Source: Sperchopsis tessellata
Taxonomy: Eukaryota; Arthropoda; Insecta; Coleoptera; Hydrophilidae
Assembly (NCBI GenBank): GCA_033557685.1
Contig: JAWQRN010000254.1
Coordinates: 1 to 32,871 of the forward strand
DNA length: 32,871 bases
Direction of reading: 5' to 3'
The first letter of the stretch is position 1. The number at the start of each line of letters is the position of its first letter. Under the pieces are notes generated by a model. It made no database searches, was not told where the DNA came from, and saw only the letters and a program-made list of their open reading frames with translations. This document shows, piece by piece, positions 1 through 12,000 of this stretch. The position numbers were made by a program, and so were the translations under genes.

Positions 1-600
1 TTTTCAACTACCAATTGCTTGGAGAATCCCCCTCTCTCGTTTCTCTCCGGCACTCGGTAACAATCACCCGAGCGCAATTATTATGCACTAGTGCACATCC
101 CCACTCCAGTCCTTGCCTTTCCACCCGGAAACAACATTCATACAGAGATTAATCAATTTTATTTCATTGCCATTCAGATTAACGAAATAACACACATTAA
201 GACTCAAATAGTTTTTATTGTTAGATATGTATTAAATGGTGCATTAGAAATTTTGGGATTTATTTAACCAGAAACTACTAATGAATAAGTTATCACAACT
301 GTCATTTTAGTTGAGTAAGAAATTTAAAAAATTCATGAGAGACCCAAAAACATATTGCTCAAAGCTGTGATGGCGCATCAGTAATTAGTAGAAAATATAG
401 AGGGGTATAATGTGTAGTAAAACAACATTATCCCTCAGCCAACTTTATTCATTGTTATGTTCACAAGCTCAATCTAGTCCTGCAAAATGCAACACATTAA
501 TAATAATATTAGAATTTTTATTCAAATTTCAACACTTTTTTCACATTTTTTGCATAAGCGCACAGCACAGTATTAGATCTTCCAATAAGAATGCCTGATC
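1..600. other. BTAF1 intronic DNA, GC-richer leading 150 bases
   Basis: No exon or gene is recognised. Bases 1-150 are distinctly richer in C and G than the DNA that follows and contain a short palindrome (GCACTAGTGC). They may be the edge of a dispersed repeat cut by the window boundary, but I cannot name it. The rest is AT-rich. Confidence 0.4.
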
Positions 601-619
601 TTTAAAATTGAATAAAAAG

Positions 620-1640
620 ACTTGTATGTGAGGTACGGCGAAAATCTTTATGGCGAATTGAAGTATATTCAATGCCATTATGTTTTAAAGATAACACCGT
701 TCAAATGACCTCTGCGGCTTCGTTTGCAGGAGTTGATCCAAGGAGACCCAATTTGCTGTGACTTTTAGGCATAAATCGGGTTGGATTTCAACAACGGTTC
801 AAATGATGTTGTTCTCAAAATCGTTAAGTGTTGCTGGCTTATTAACATAGACCAGAGATTTAACGTAGCTCTAAAGAAAACAGTCTAAGTGCGTTAAATC
901 GCACGATCTTGGTGGCCTATTGATGTCACCTCTTTTCGAAATAACGCGAACTTGAAACTTTTCCCTCAATAACTCCACTGTATCATCCATTGTGTGGTAC
1001 GTAGCGCCGCCTTGCTGGGACCACATATCATCTATGTTTATTTCATCGAATTCTGGCCAATACAAAATTGGTTATCATCTCTCAATACCTCACGCTGTTG
1101 ACATTCACCGTCTTTCCTCTTGCGTCTCGGAAGAAGTACGGCCCGATGATATTCCCCGACCAAAATCTACACCAAACAGTGTGTTTTTCAGGATGCAAAA
1201 GAAGCTTCTGGGGCTGTTGTGGATTGGCATCGTCCCAGATTCGATAATTTTGCTTGTTTACTATACCATTAAGCCAAAAATGCGCTACGTCACTGAAGAT
1301 GATTTTTTCGCCAAAATTGGGATCCGTTTCCAACTGCTATAGGATCCAGTCAACGAACGTCCTACGAGCACCGTGGTCTTCTAGCTTTAGTTTTTGAGTG
1401 AATTGAATGAAGGGATGAAGGCCCAAATCTTTCCGCAAAATTCGCCTAGTTGAAGTCGCGGAAAGGCTAATTTCTTGTGAACGATGAAAATCTGAGAGGT
1501 TTTGTTACTCATGCACATTATCAGCAACATTCTCGTTCTTTCGAACGTTTCGGTGACGCACAGGCACTGCTCAATCAGAAACTGAATCAGTTATCTCGAA
1601 TTTTGCCATAGTCATTGAATTACGCTCTTGGTGGGACGGT
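620..1640 (-). pseudogene. Decayed mariner-superfamily transposase (WPPRSCDLTPLD type)
   Basis: Read on the minus strand, fragments in changing frames align in order to an insect Tc1/mariner-superfamily transposase. From about 1500 to 1340 come HRSQEISLSATSTRRILRKD and LEDHGARRTFVDWIL. From 1333 to 1082 come DPNFGEKIIFSDVAHFWLNG, VNKQNYRIWDDANPQ, HPEKHTVWCRFWSGNIIGPY and NVNSVRY. From 1065 to 871 come DDMWSQQGGATYHT, REKFQVRVISKRGDINRPPR and SCDLTHLDCFL. The C-terminal tail continues with stops to about 650. The catalytic block normally FSDEAHF reads FSDVAHF here, so the acidic residue is lost; QQDGA reads QQGGA, losing a second. Together with stops and frameshifts this makes it a dead copy. 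I did not find its inverted terminal repeats. Confidence 0.85.
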
Positions 1641-1789
1641 CATGTCGACCACAACTTCCACATAGGTCGGGGAATGTTTGGCGGCTATGACAGAACACAA
1701 ACGTCGCAGAATGACAGCATTATCAACTCAAACATAACCATAATCAACTGTCAAAGGTCAGGCGTACCAACTGTAAGACCTTTTACATA

Positions 1790-1994
1790 TTTCCGCTGCT
1801 ATGGCCAATCACCGACGCCAAGGATTAGGCTCCCTCACCTGAGAATTTTGCCGCATCCAGTGTTCCAACTGGAATTGGGTTCTTTTACGTGCACGTGGTC
1901 TTCATTTTACCTACGATACACAGAACCCACCGTTTTTCGTCTCTCCCGGAGGACGAGCACTACAAAGACTTTTCTCTAACCACAAAAAGCTGAC
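1790..1994 (-). mobile_element. SINE copy A, 5'-truncated
   Basis: Read on the minus strand this matches the central and 3' part of the full SINE at 21864-22151, including a 36-nt stretch (1861-1896) with no differences. The tRNA-like head is missing and the 3' end (near 1790) has lost the A-rich tail. Several substitutions outside the core show it is old. The plus-strand reading frame across it is a chance opening. Confidence 0.8.
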
Positions 1995-2888
1995 GAGAAG
2001 GCTAAGAATTTCTTTAGAAGTTTGTGATATAATTATTTAGGAGGTAAAACAGATTCCTGCTGCTTCAGATAGAAAAATTTGAGAATTATAAAGAAAACTT
2101 TCCCAAAGACGTTTTTAAAATGGTGAAATCTGAATACGCAATCTTAAACAATTTAACATTCAAAAATTAATTATAAGTGTTGCACAATAATGAAGACTTT
2201 TATAACAGTGCTGGGGATTTTATAATTGCTCATAAATAATCTTTGTAATACTTGTTTGGAAAGTGTGAGACTTTTTAAAATTTTGTGTATTATTCTTATA
2301 ACTACCATGGAAAGTGAATACTGCTTTGCAATTTTAAATAGCATTAAAACCTTCTTAATGTATACTATGGGACAAGAAAGGTTATGCGCCTTGGCTATGC
2401 AATACATCAAAAACGCACCCATTAAAATGAAGACAAATTAGTAACTAACCATTTTGCCACCCAAAAGCAGAGGATAATTGAACTGGAATTTAATTCTACT
2501 CAAATCTGGGGTAAGTATTTTTTTATAGAAATGTACCTTATGTAATGGGTAGAAATACATAAAAATTTGGATTTAAATTTTGTTGGCTTCTGTTTTTAAG
2601 AACTTAAATATTCACAAACATACACACAACACTGCTTTCGGTTGTTTTTTAACTTCCAGTCGGTTTTTGTTGCACACGCAGTCTCCATTTTTAATTACAA
2701 TCAGTTTCTTTTATAATAAGTACTAACGATATATATATGTAACAAAATATTAAAGCAAATATGGTAATTATACATCCAAATTTAATAGTTTTATTTTCTA
2801 AGACAATTGTTTTTGCACCATCATTATTTTATTATTTGAGTAGCCATAGCCATTCAAACCAATTGCTCATATAAGAATACATACTCAC
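1995..2888. other. BTAF1 intronic DNA without recognised features
   Basis: AT-rich sequence; I see no conserved coding block on either strand. The short open frames at about 2170-2440 overlap on opposite strands and show no known motif. A short TA-rich run lies near 2730. Confidence 0.5.
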
Positions 2889-3096
2889 CAAAACTCATTA
2901 TTTCTTCTTTAATTTTAAGGTCTTCCAATTTGAGCCTCTTCTTATCAGGTTCTTCATTATTGGTGCTAGGTTCATCATTGGGTTCGCGTGATCTCTGCTT
3001 ACTAACTGCTTGTCGAGCTTTCCGCTTTGCTCGATTCATTTCTCTAGAACTTAAGCCCACTTCACTAGCACTTGAAATAAGATCACGCAATGGTTT
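2889..3096 (-). CDS. BTAF1: BTAF1 coding exon 5 (basic/NLS-like), last exon in window
   Basis: 208 nt, acceptor GCTTTTTAG|AAA and donor TTTG|GTGAGT. It encodes KPLRDLISSASEVGLSSREM, the basic stretch NRAKRKARQAVSKQRSRE, an acidic linker and DKKRLKLEDLKIKEEI. The order (S-R--N-AKR-A---KQRSR, acidic linker, KKR-K) is the same as in vertebrate BTAF1. The exon ends one base into a codon, and the matching next exon is not found between 1 and 2888, so the gene leaves the window inside an intron. Confidence 0.91.
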
Positions 3097-6000
3097 CTAA
3101 AAAGCAATTTAAACAAATAATGACGTTCATAAGAGATTTTATCTGTGTGTCAACTTACCCTAAAATTGTTTCCTTCTGGTTTAGAATTATCTTTAGTGTC
3201 TGGAGCAATCACCATAAGGTCTTCATTACTAAACAGACCGGATATGTCTATTCCAATCTTTGATACTACATCTAGTCCTAAACGAGCATTGAGCAATTGC
3301 CTTTGTTTAGCCATCCTTTCTTTTAAGTCTATACCTAAAAATAGACACAAAACGGGTTACTATATACATTCTATTCTTTCTCATTTTAATATTTGAAAAT
3401 TTTTTCTCAGTTATTAATCTAGTGTAAAGAATTTTCTGGTACACATGCACATCTGCTTTAATCTGCCTTCGCAACAAAATACATTGCTAGGACAGATTAT
3501 AACGTCATTATGAAACACAGAACATCAATCATAGAGGTTGCTGTATATCAGACTACACCTTTATTATATATTAAACCATATACCCACTTTGAAAATATAT
3601 ACTTACTTTAAACAAACATTAAAGCATATATTTAGCATTTAAATATTGATTTCAATAATGAGATGCAAGTATTAATTGATAGAAATATCAAAATTGCACA
3701 GGTAACTGTAAGAGTTACACCCCAACAAGGGCTTTTATTCATATTATTAATAAACTCTAGAAGGCTTTCTCAGTTAGCAGCTACAAGATAACTGATTTTG
3801 GGTGGGAACTGTATAGAATCTCTGAAAAGTACCTATACTTCCTTCACTGTTGCAAGATAGAGTCTATCTTATTCATTCTTGTGCATACTTTCGGTTAAAA
3901 ACTTATTATACAGGATACACTTCTATACGAATTTCCATATTGTTATTATAGTAAGACTGGCTAAAACAGTTTTAATCTTCAATATGAATACATACCTAAT
4001 GAAGAATCCTCTTCAATATCGAATTCTTTTCCTTCTGACCCCATAAGATGTGTACTGTTTGCCAAAACTTTCTCCATGTCAAACTGTTCAAAACGCAGTC
4101 TACCCATGGATGATAAAGATGGCGACTGTGCTTCATCTTCTGCAACAAAAGAAAAATAAAACTTTATAAAAGATTATACTGTGTTATAGAAAGGCTTGAT
4201 ATGTTTTAGATTTTTCAATTATATACCAATGAAGGAAATTAAACATTTGTTAAGTGGTCTTTAGGGAGCTTATAACTGTAACACCAAAGACAAATCTCAG
4301 ATTAATTGTATAACCTTTTGTTAATATCTAAGATAACTATAACCACATTTGCTTATCTTATTCTGGCAAACCTCTCTGGCCTCTACTGACTCCATACACC
4401 TTGTCATACATGCCTTTCTATTTCTTGTCTACTTTTCAGTATCTCACCAACACCGTTTAATCATTTACTCTTAGGCCTTCCTGCATCTTTCCCAACCTCC
4501 ACTGACCCTACATATATTTGTTTTGTAATTCTTAGTTCACTCATTCTTTCCAAATACCAAAACCAGCGTAACACTCTTCTCCATGATTTAGCATTTTTCT
4601 TAAGTACATCATTCATTGTATATTTTTTTAAATTTTGGCTTTGGGATCATTCTTTATAATCATGAACATACCAACAACTACTTTCCGATCTGCATTCAGA
4701 CATTTTTAAACTTTCAATCTAATTCTTGCTAAGTAAAAAAAAAAACGTTTCTACTTGATAAGAACTCCAGTGTCTCCCCTTACATTTTTGCCAAATAATT
4801 AGCATTATGAAGTAGTATGGTGAAACTAATGTTACACTGAATTCGATAAAATACTGGTAGGTATTTCATAAAAAATCACTTAACAACAATAAAGTACTTA
4901 CACTACTTGACCTATTGGTAGTGTAAGAAAATATATAACACTAATTCGTTAACTCGATGTGACCCTGTAAAACAGGTCCAAGAATTCTAGAAAGATCTTG
5001 ATGTTACCTGGTGCTTCATACGAAACACAAACTCGTCTTCCATTAACTCAAAAGGATATTTGGTGCAACGCAGGAGAGGGATGGTTCCTGGAGAATGAAG
5101 ATGAACCCGAACACAATGCCATGATCAACAGAGGAGACATTGTGTGCGTTGTAAAAGCCAGGCATCTGGGATGGTTCGGTCATCTTATGCATATGGAAGA
5201 TGGAAGAACACCTAAAAAAGAAATGGACTGGGTATCATCGGAAGCAAGAGCGAAGGGAATGCCAAGGAGATGGGGGAAGGAGAATGTGGTGGAAGACCTG
5301 AGATCAATGGGAGTGTGGAATTATGCCATGTAAACCCTAAACCGAGAACGATGGAGGAAGGTGGTGGAACAGGCTAAGATTCATAGAGGGTTATAGTGTC
5401 ACAGAAAGAAGATTTCATTTGTTATGTCATTACATCTGCAAATTTTTTATTTTCAAAATTTTATCTTATACTTCATAATTTATATTCAGATCACCACAAA
5501 CACTAAACCAATTTTCAAAATACTTCTGCCATGTTGGTGTCAAATCATTTCATCTTCGTCATTCTTAACTCTAGTAAAACTATCAGCATTAATTCTTCCT
5601 TTACCTTTCGTTACCTAATTCCAAAACAACTTCTCATTTACACGTAAATCATTCAGAATTTTTCAGTCTGCAATGAATTCATTCTATCCTTACATTACTT
5701 AACAACATTAACAAATCGTTTCTTATACTTATATTCCTCTCAAAGCAACTCAAGCATCTTAATTCTTATTAACTTGAACCATAACCAAGAGCAGTCATGG
5801 ACACAACCAAAAAGTGATCTGTATCACAGTTGGTGCCTCTGTGTCTGGACCTCTCATCCTCTAATTGTGTAAGTACTTTCTTATAAAATATTAGGAAGAT
5901 TGTCGATTATTACAATAAACGACCAAATACAGAAAAAAAAAAATAGCTCATCACAGCGTAATCAATCTGTATCTGTCATTAAGGTTATTACCAGAGTTCA

Positions 6001-9000
6001 AAGACAATCTCCAGATTTTCATAGATGTTGAGCTTAGGTCCTTTACAATAAAGGTGCAGGTACTCAACACAGCTTTCAGCATTAAACTTGTGTCCTTCGT
6101 TGTTGATATGGATAGCAAAGTTAGATGTACTACATTTACGCTTGATACAGGCCACTCGCCAAATCTACTAATAACTTTAATGACCAGATACAGTTTAATT
6201 ATATTAGGTTTTACAATTGCATATGGCTGTGGTGAGATTTATTTTTTTCTGTATTTGGTTGTTTGACTTTTATGTTCTTATTGAACTTGAGATTTTTAAT
6301 TCCAAATAAATATTCCACTTTTTCATTGTTCTTTTGGGTTGTACCTATATTTGGTCCATATTTACTTTTCGTTATATACATTTTGTTAATTATTTTAACT
6401 TTTGACTATTTTCCCTTCATGTATTGACGCTTTCCCTATGTCCGTCCCTTCATTTTGAAACTGGTTTTTGAATTGGGTAAATTATTTATTTATATATTTG
6501 ATTAGTTAGTATGTTGGATTGCTGATGATGGGAGTAAATTCCGAAAACTTTTAACCGCTTCTGCATTTCAGGTTTATTTGTGATTTCAATGCTAAATTTC
6601 TTCAATTATTACTTTCATATGTCTGAACATTATATTTGAAACAAATAAGCTTAACATTAGGCTAATAAACAATTAGATACATCAAATGCGTTATTCTGTT
6701 ATGTGTGCACAATTTTTACAACAAATAGATACAGGGTTAACCTTTAATTGAAAGGCATGCCATTTACTGTATGAAACATAAAGTGTTAACAAGAAAACAT
6801 GATTCTATTAAAATTTGTATGTACCTGTTTTCAATTCAGGAAGCCCTGGAGGATCCCAATGAGGTACATTACTGACTATAGCTCTTACAGCTTCTGAAGC
6901 TGCTACTCTGGTTTCCCATGTTGGTGATCTAATGAAATTTGTGATGCGTTGTAACAGGGTGTTCAACTCATGAGGATGGAGGCGTTGAACTTCTCCTAGC
7001 TGTTTAGCAGCTGCTGATCTTGTAACTGCCGAGCTGCCATTTTCCAAAAGGACAAACAGTCGATCTAGTCTGAAAAGAGAACATTTATTAATTCTCGATT
7101 TTATTGTATGATGGGACTTCATTTTTATAGTCACAATAAAGACATCTTTATATTAAACTGTGGATATTCATTTGACTAAAATTGTATTCATGAAAAAACG
7201 GTTTGTTGGTAGTTAATAGACAAATTTTGGCATTTCTAACTGTATACATAACAAATATTTACAAAATATTTTTAGTTAATAATCATAAATCATAAAATGT
7301 CATAAATCTTTATTGGAGCAATTCAACAGACTATTGACTGAAATTCTTAAGATTAGTATAACACATACATTTTAAAAACCAGAAGAAGTTAAAAGAATGA
7401 CAAATTTTAAAAACTTATGCAAAAAAGAAACTATAGCCTTTGTAAAATTTCAAAGATGGTAATCTTTATTTCTGTTTGTTGTTTGTACATTTGATCCTAA
7501 AATCATAAATGGAATATTTTTTTTAACTCCTTGTTATAAATCCAAATAAAAATTTGGTGATTTGAATGTTGCCTTTAAGTTAACATGAATTGGTATTTCA
7601 TACATCATATATGTATGTATATCAGTTTGTATGTAGAAATGTCAAATTAATGAACATCATAATATGAAAAATGAAGATTGCCTTCTATTGTAGATTAAGT
7701 TTGAAGTTTTATATATAAAAAATAGTTTAGATATTAGGAATGGTGATTAAAGTAATAATTAAAATTAATAAGACACCTAAATAAGAAAATTACATGCAAC
7801 CCTCGAAAATCCCACTTGCAAGCTCACAAATTGTGAGCTCAGAAAAATAGAAGTATCAGAGGCGATTTATACACATGCACATTTTTTTTTAAGGCCCTGG
7901 GCACTAACCCTTTAACTAAACACTAGATAGCAGTGGCTAATGTATACATTAAGTAAAATTGTTTTTTAAATTATATATTTTCATTTGCGAGTTGTCATAA
8001 CAAATTACGAGTCACTGATGGCTACAATTTTTAAAGGTTGGTTATATGTATGTCTTTATGTAGGAAACACATATTTTTAATATGCACTATTTAATACTAA
8101 ACAACTTAGGTTTAAATAAACAAGTTTACATAGCTGTAAACCACTTTCATGAGATATAGTTGTTTTCACAAAATGAAAAAAAAAAATTAAATGCATGAAA
8201 GTAGTTTTAACTGTGATTCTGATATATTGCATAAAATAGGAGTATAAAAATGAATGAAAAACAAAACAGTGTAAATAGATCATTTAGGTATTCTTGGTTT
8301 GAACTTAGTATGGGCAAAGAAAAACTACTGAAGATAACACACCTAGTTAACTTAGTGAAAATTATATTTAAAGAATGCTAAATGGCCAGCACTTACTAAA
8401 CAATACGTTGTTAACTTCCTTTTTTGGTACTATAACATCCATTTTAAGGATGCATTTATTATACTCATCAATAATATTCATAAAGCCACCCTAAGTCCAT
8501 TTTAAAAATGGTATATAATTGCAGTTGATAATACCAGAAAATCCACAAATTCTTTGAGGACACACAGTATTCATTGAAAATATAGCTTGGAATTTTGGGT
8601 CATTATTTAATTGGGCCATTATTTTTCGAAGAAATGCCACCAAGACTACTTCATTTGAACATGCTAGAGAATAAAATGCATCCTTTAATAATGTATGTTG
8701 TGAAAAACAAGTTTGAAGAAATTGATGGCGACTTCATTTTTAACAAGATGGTGTACCACTACATTGTTATGCAGTGCCTTGAGTTCCCACAGTAGTTGTT
8801 TTGTTAATATGATAGTATAAGTTATACCTAAATTGGTTATTTTGCATATGCAAATAGCAGTGTTTTTCTTAAAAGTATGAACTGAATAAGAATTATTGAC
8901 ACTATAAGATATGTAAAAACAATACATAACCAACTACATTACTATATTAATTTTCCTTTGGAGGTTGTTGTAAACTTAAATGAAAAGTGTCACACACTTT

Positions 9001-12000
9001 GATCCTATGCTATTATACATTTAAAAAATATTTATTCCAGCAGATAAGAAGGTATTTTATAAAAAGTTATCTATTTTACAAAGGTGGTATGCACAAACAA
9101 GTATTTTAAATCAATCACAGATTTTTCAATAAACGAAAGCCCTAGCTTTATTATTTTGACAAATTGACACTATGTTTAGTAGTAAATAATATGTGGTGGT
9201 ATATTACTATAATATACGTAATAGAGATTTCTTTAGAGCACTTTTCTGCAACACTCCCTTTATATAAATAACAAGATCAGGATACAAAATTCTCTGAACA
9301 TTTGTTTTACTGTTATGGGCATTGGGAATTATATTTTAAAAACACACAGACAATTTTTATTTGAACTTAAAAAATACAAACATGTGGCACCCCAGCAGCC
9401 AAAAAAATTAGTATGAAAAGTTCACAATATACAGAATATTATTCAAGATTATTATACAGGCTCGAGAAACAAATAATGACTTCAACCTTTTCTTAACTGC
9501 TTTGCTCATTAACACATTGTAGGCTGCCAAGGCTTATTTGGGTAAAGAGGTCTCCGATGCCAATTGGAATTGAATACAGGAAGGTTCTAAAACGTCTGGT
9601 CATACTTTGTTCTTATGTTACATCTGACAATTACTGTACCCATATTTTATTGTTTAATACAATTTTGATTTTAAGGTAAAAAAGGACCCCATTTACTCAA
9701 CACATATTTCTGGTGGTTTATTTCAAAATCAAATTGTATATAAACTACACAAATTTGGTAGTTTTTCTGTTGTCAGATATGGCCTTTAGTTAACATTATT
9801 TTGTATCTCATGCATATAAAAATGTATGTATATCAGTAAGAATGTCACATGAAAAAGGGAGATTGTCCAGTTTTTACCATTTTCTAAAAAATTAATATTT
9901 TAGATATTAGTAATTGTGATTATAGTAATATTTAAAATAAATAAGACATCAGAAAATGTAGTGATCTATTCTAAATAAGGAAGCTATATGTTACACTCGA
10001 AAATCCCTCTTACAAGCTTGCAATTTATCAGTGAAAAATGTAATTTGCAAGCACTGAAAAATAGTAGTATCAGAGGTGATATATTTTTCATAGCCAACCG
10101 TTTCTGGAAGCTTCGATTTCTTAGCTACATTTTTTTTAAATAACTAAAAATCAGTTAGTTTAAAAAGCATATAAAATCTCATTTTATAGGACAGCTGGAA
10201 TTATTTTTTATTTCACTCATTAAATACTGTATTGTATTTTTTGTCTTGTCATTTGTTTAATAACTTTTGAATAAAAATACATTGAACATAACATTATTTT
10301 ACTTGATATGTCTCTAAATAACTATTTACTTGTAATGTTAAATGTGGACACTTTTAAATATATCATTTAAATGGTAGAATGTTTATGCTCATAGTTATGT
10401 TTTTAATGTTGATATTTACAATGCGGGAGTTATGGTTAGTGTAAGAGGGCTGTCCTATAAATTTGGCACTGGTACTTAGCAATATCCAAACGTTCACTTG
10501 AATACGGTTCTCATACTTATATAAATCAGTTCATAACTAAATGTTTAGTATGTCTATTGCAGTTTGTATTAAAAAAATCATTCTCTAATGTTTGTGGAAG
10601 GAATTCTATTTATGATAAGCAAGTATTGAGCATTTTTATTATAAATTTTATATGCAAATATTTTTTTGTTTTGTTTATTTTACAATAAATAAATTTTCTT
10701 ATACCCTATTATTACCATTCACAGATATTTAGGAAAGCATTGTCGTTACAAGAGATAGAAGAATGACCCCAATTTTATAACAGATGAAGAAGTAGATCTA
10801 ATAGTTCTTCCGCCAGATCCTGATTCATTCACAGATGAAGACAAAGCAGATGATAACATATTAAGGACAGCAGAAGTAAATGATGTGCCAGGAGAACTTC
10901 TTGTACATAACAAATTATCTGAAATTTTAAAGCCAACAGAAACCTGCGAATCTGATGACGTCAGTGAAACTGGACCTTCAAAAAGAAAAGTATCGGAGCG
11001 GCTAAGACAAAAAAAAAGACTTCAGTAAGAAGAAACATTTGTGTGGAAAAAAAATTACCAGTTTAAACAAAACTTCCCCCTGAAGGATCAGCAGCTGCAA
11101 CAGATGCTAAAAATATGAAAATTTGTCCTACAGGAAACTCAACTCTTGAAATGTTGTACAACACATTGCCAAAGAAACAGTTACATGCGCAGAATCTAAA
11201 AATAATCTTGGTTTTACATTATCTTCTGATGAAATCAAAGCATTCATCAGTATCTTATATTCTCTGGATATCATCAAGTGCCTTTTGAACGACATTACTG
11301 GAGTGAAGAAAATCTTGGTGTAGAAAAAAAAAAACGATGTCAAGAAATCAATATTTAAAGATCAAACAGCTTATACATTTTACTAATAATGCACATATAG
11401 ATTAAGATTATAGAGGATTTTTTAAAAAGCATTATCAGTTGATGAAATGATAGTAAAATATTATGGGCATCATGGACTAAAACAATTTATACGTGCAAAG
11501 CCAATTCGTTTGGGAATTCTGGGCTCTTTGTAGAACTAGTGGATACTGTTATAATTTTGATTTATATACTGGTAAAACAATCCCTAAGAATGATCGTAAA
11601 GATTTGACTTTAGGGTCAAGAGTAGTACTTGATATGTTAGATTGCATTTCGATCCTGTAAGCCGTTGTATATACTTCGATAATCTGTTTATTATTAGAGG
11701 TCTGCTAATTTACTTTCAGAAATTGGGGTACCGAGCGACAGGAACAAGTTCGAGGATCATTTGATTTTTGATTTAATACAAAGGGTGAAATATTTTTTGA
11801 AAAGATGAATGATAATAAGTGTGTTACTATAGCATCTAGTTTTGATATTAAAGCACTTCTTTTCCAAGTCAGTAAATGGGATTGAAAGGCCAAAGAAAAA
11901 CTTTACAATCTCCAGCCACGAGTGTTCAAAAATTATAATTCCTACAAGGGAGGGGTGGACCAACATGACTGGCTTGTTAAAAAATAAGCCACTAAAATTA

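Noticed and set aside
992..1342. 116-codon plus-strand ORF
   Set aside because: It is the antisense shadow of the mariner transposase relic, whose motifs read on the minus strand.
1674..1979. 101-codon plus-strand ORF
   Set aside because: Most of it is the opposite strand of the truncated SINE copy A, and the start is the edge of the mariner relic.
7482..10083. LTR retrotransposon with LTRs at 7482-7873 and 9641-10083
   Set aside because: No TG...CA ends, primer-binding site, or gag/pol between the copies, and the copies are too diverged for a single-insertion LTR pair to be argued; the interior instead holds a mariner-type relic.
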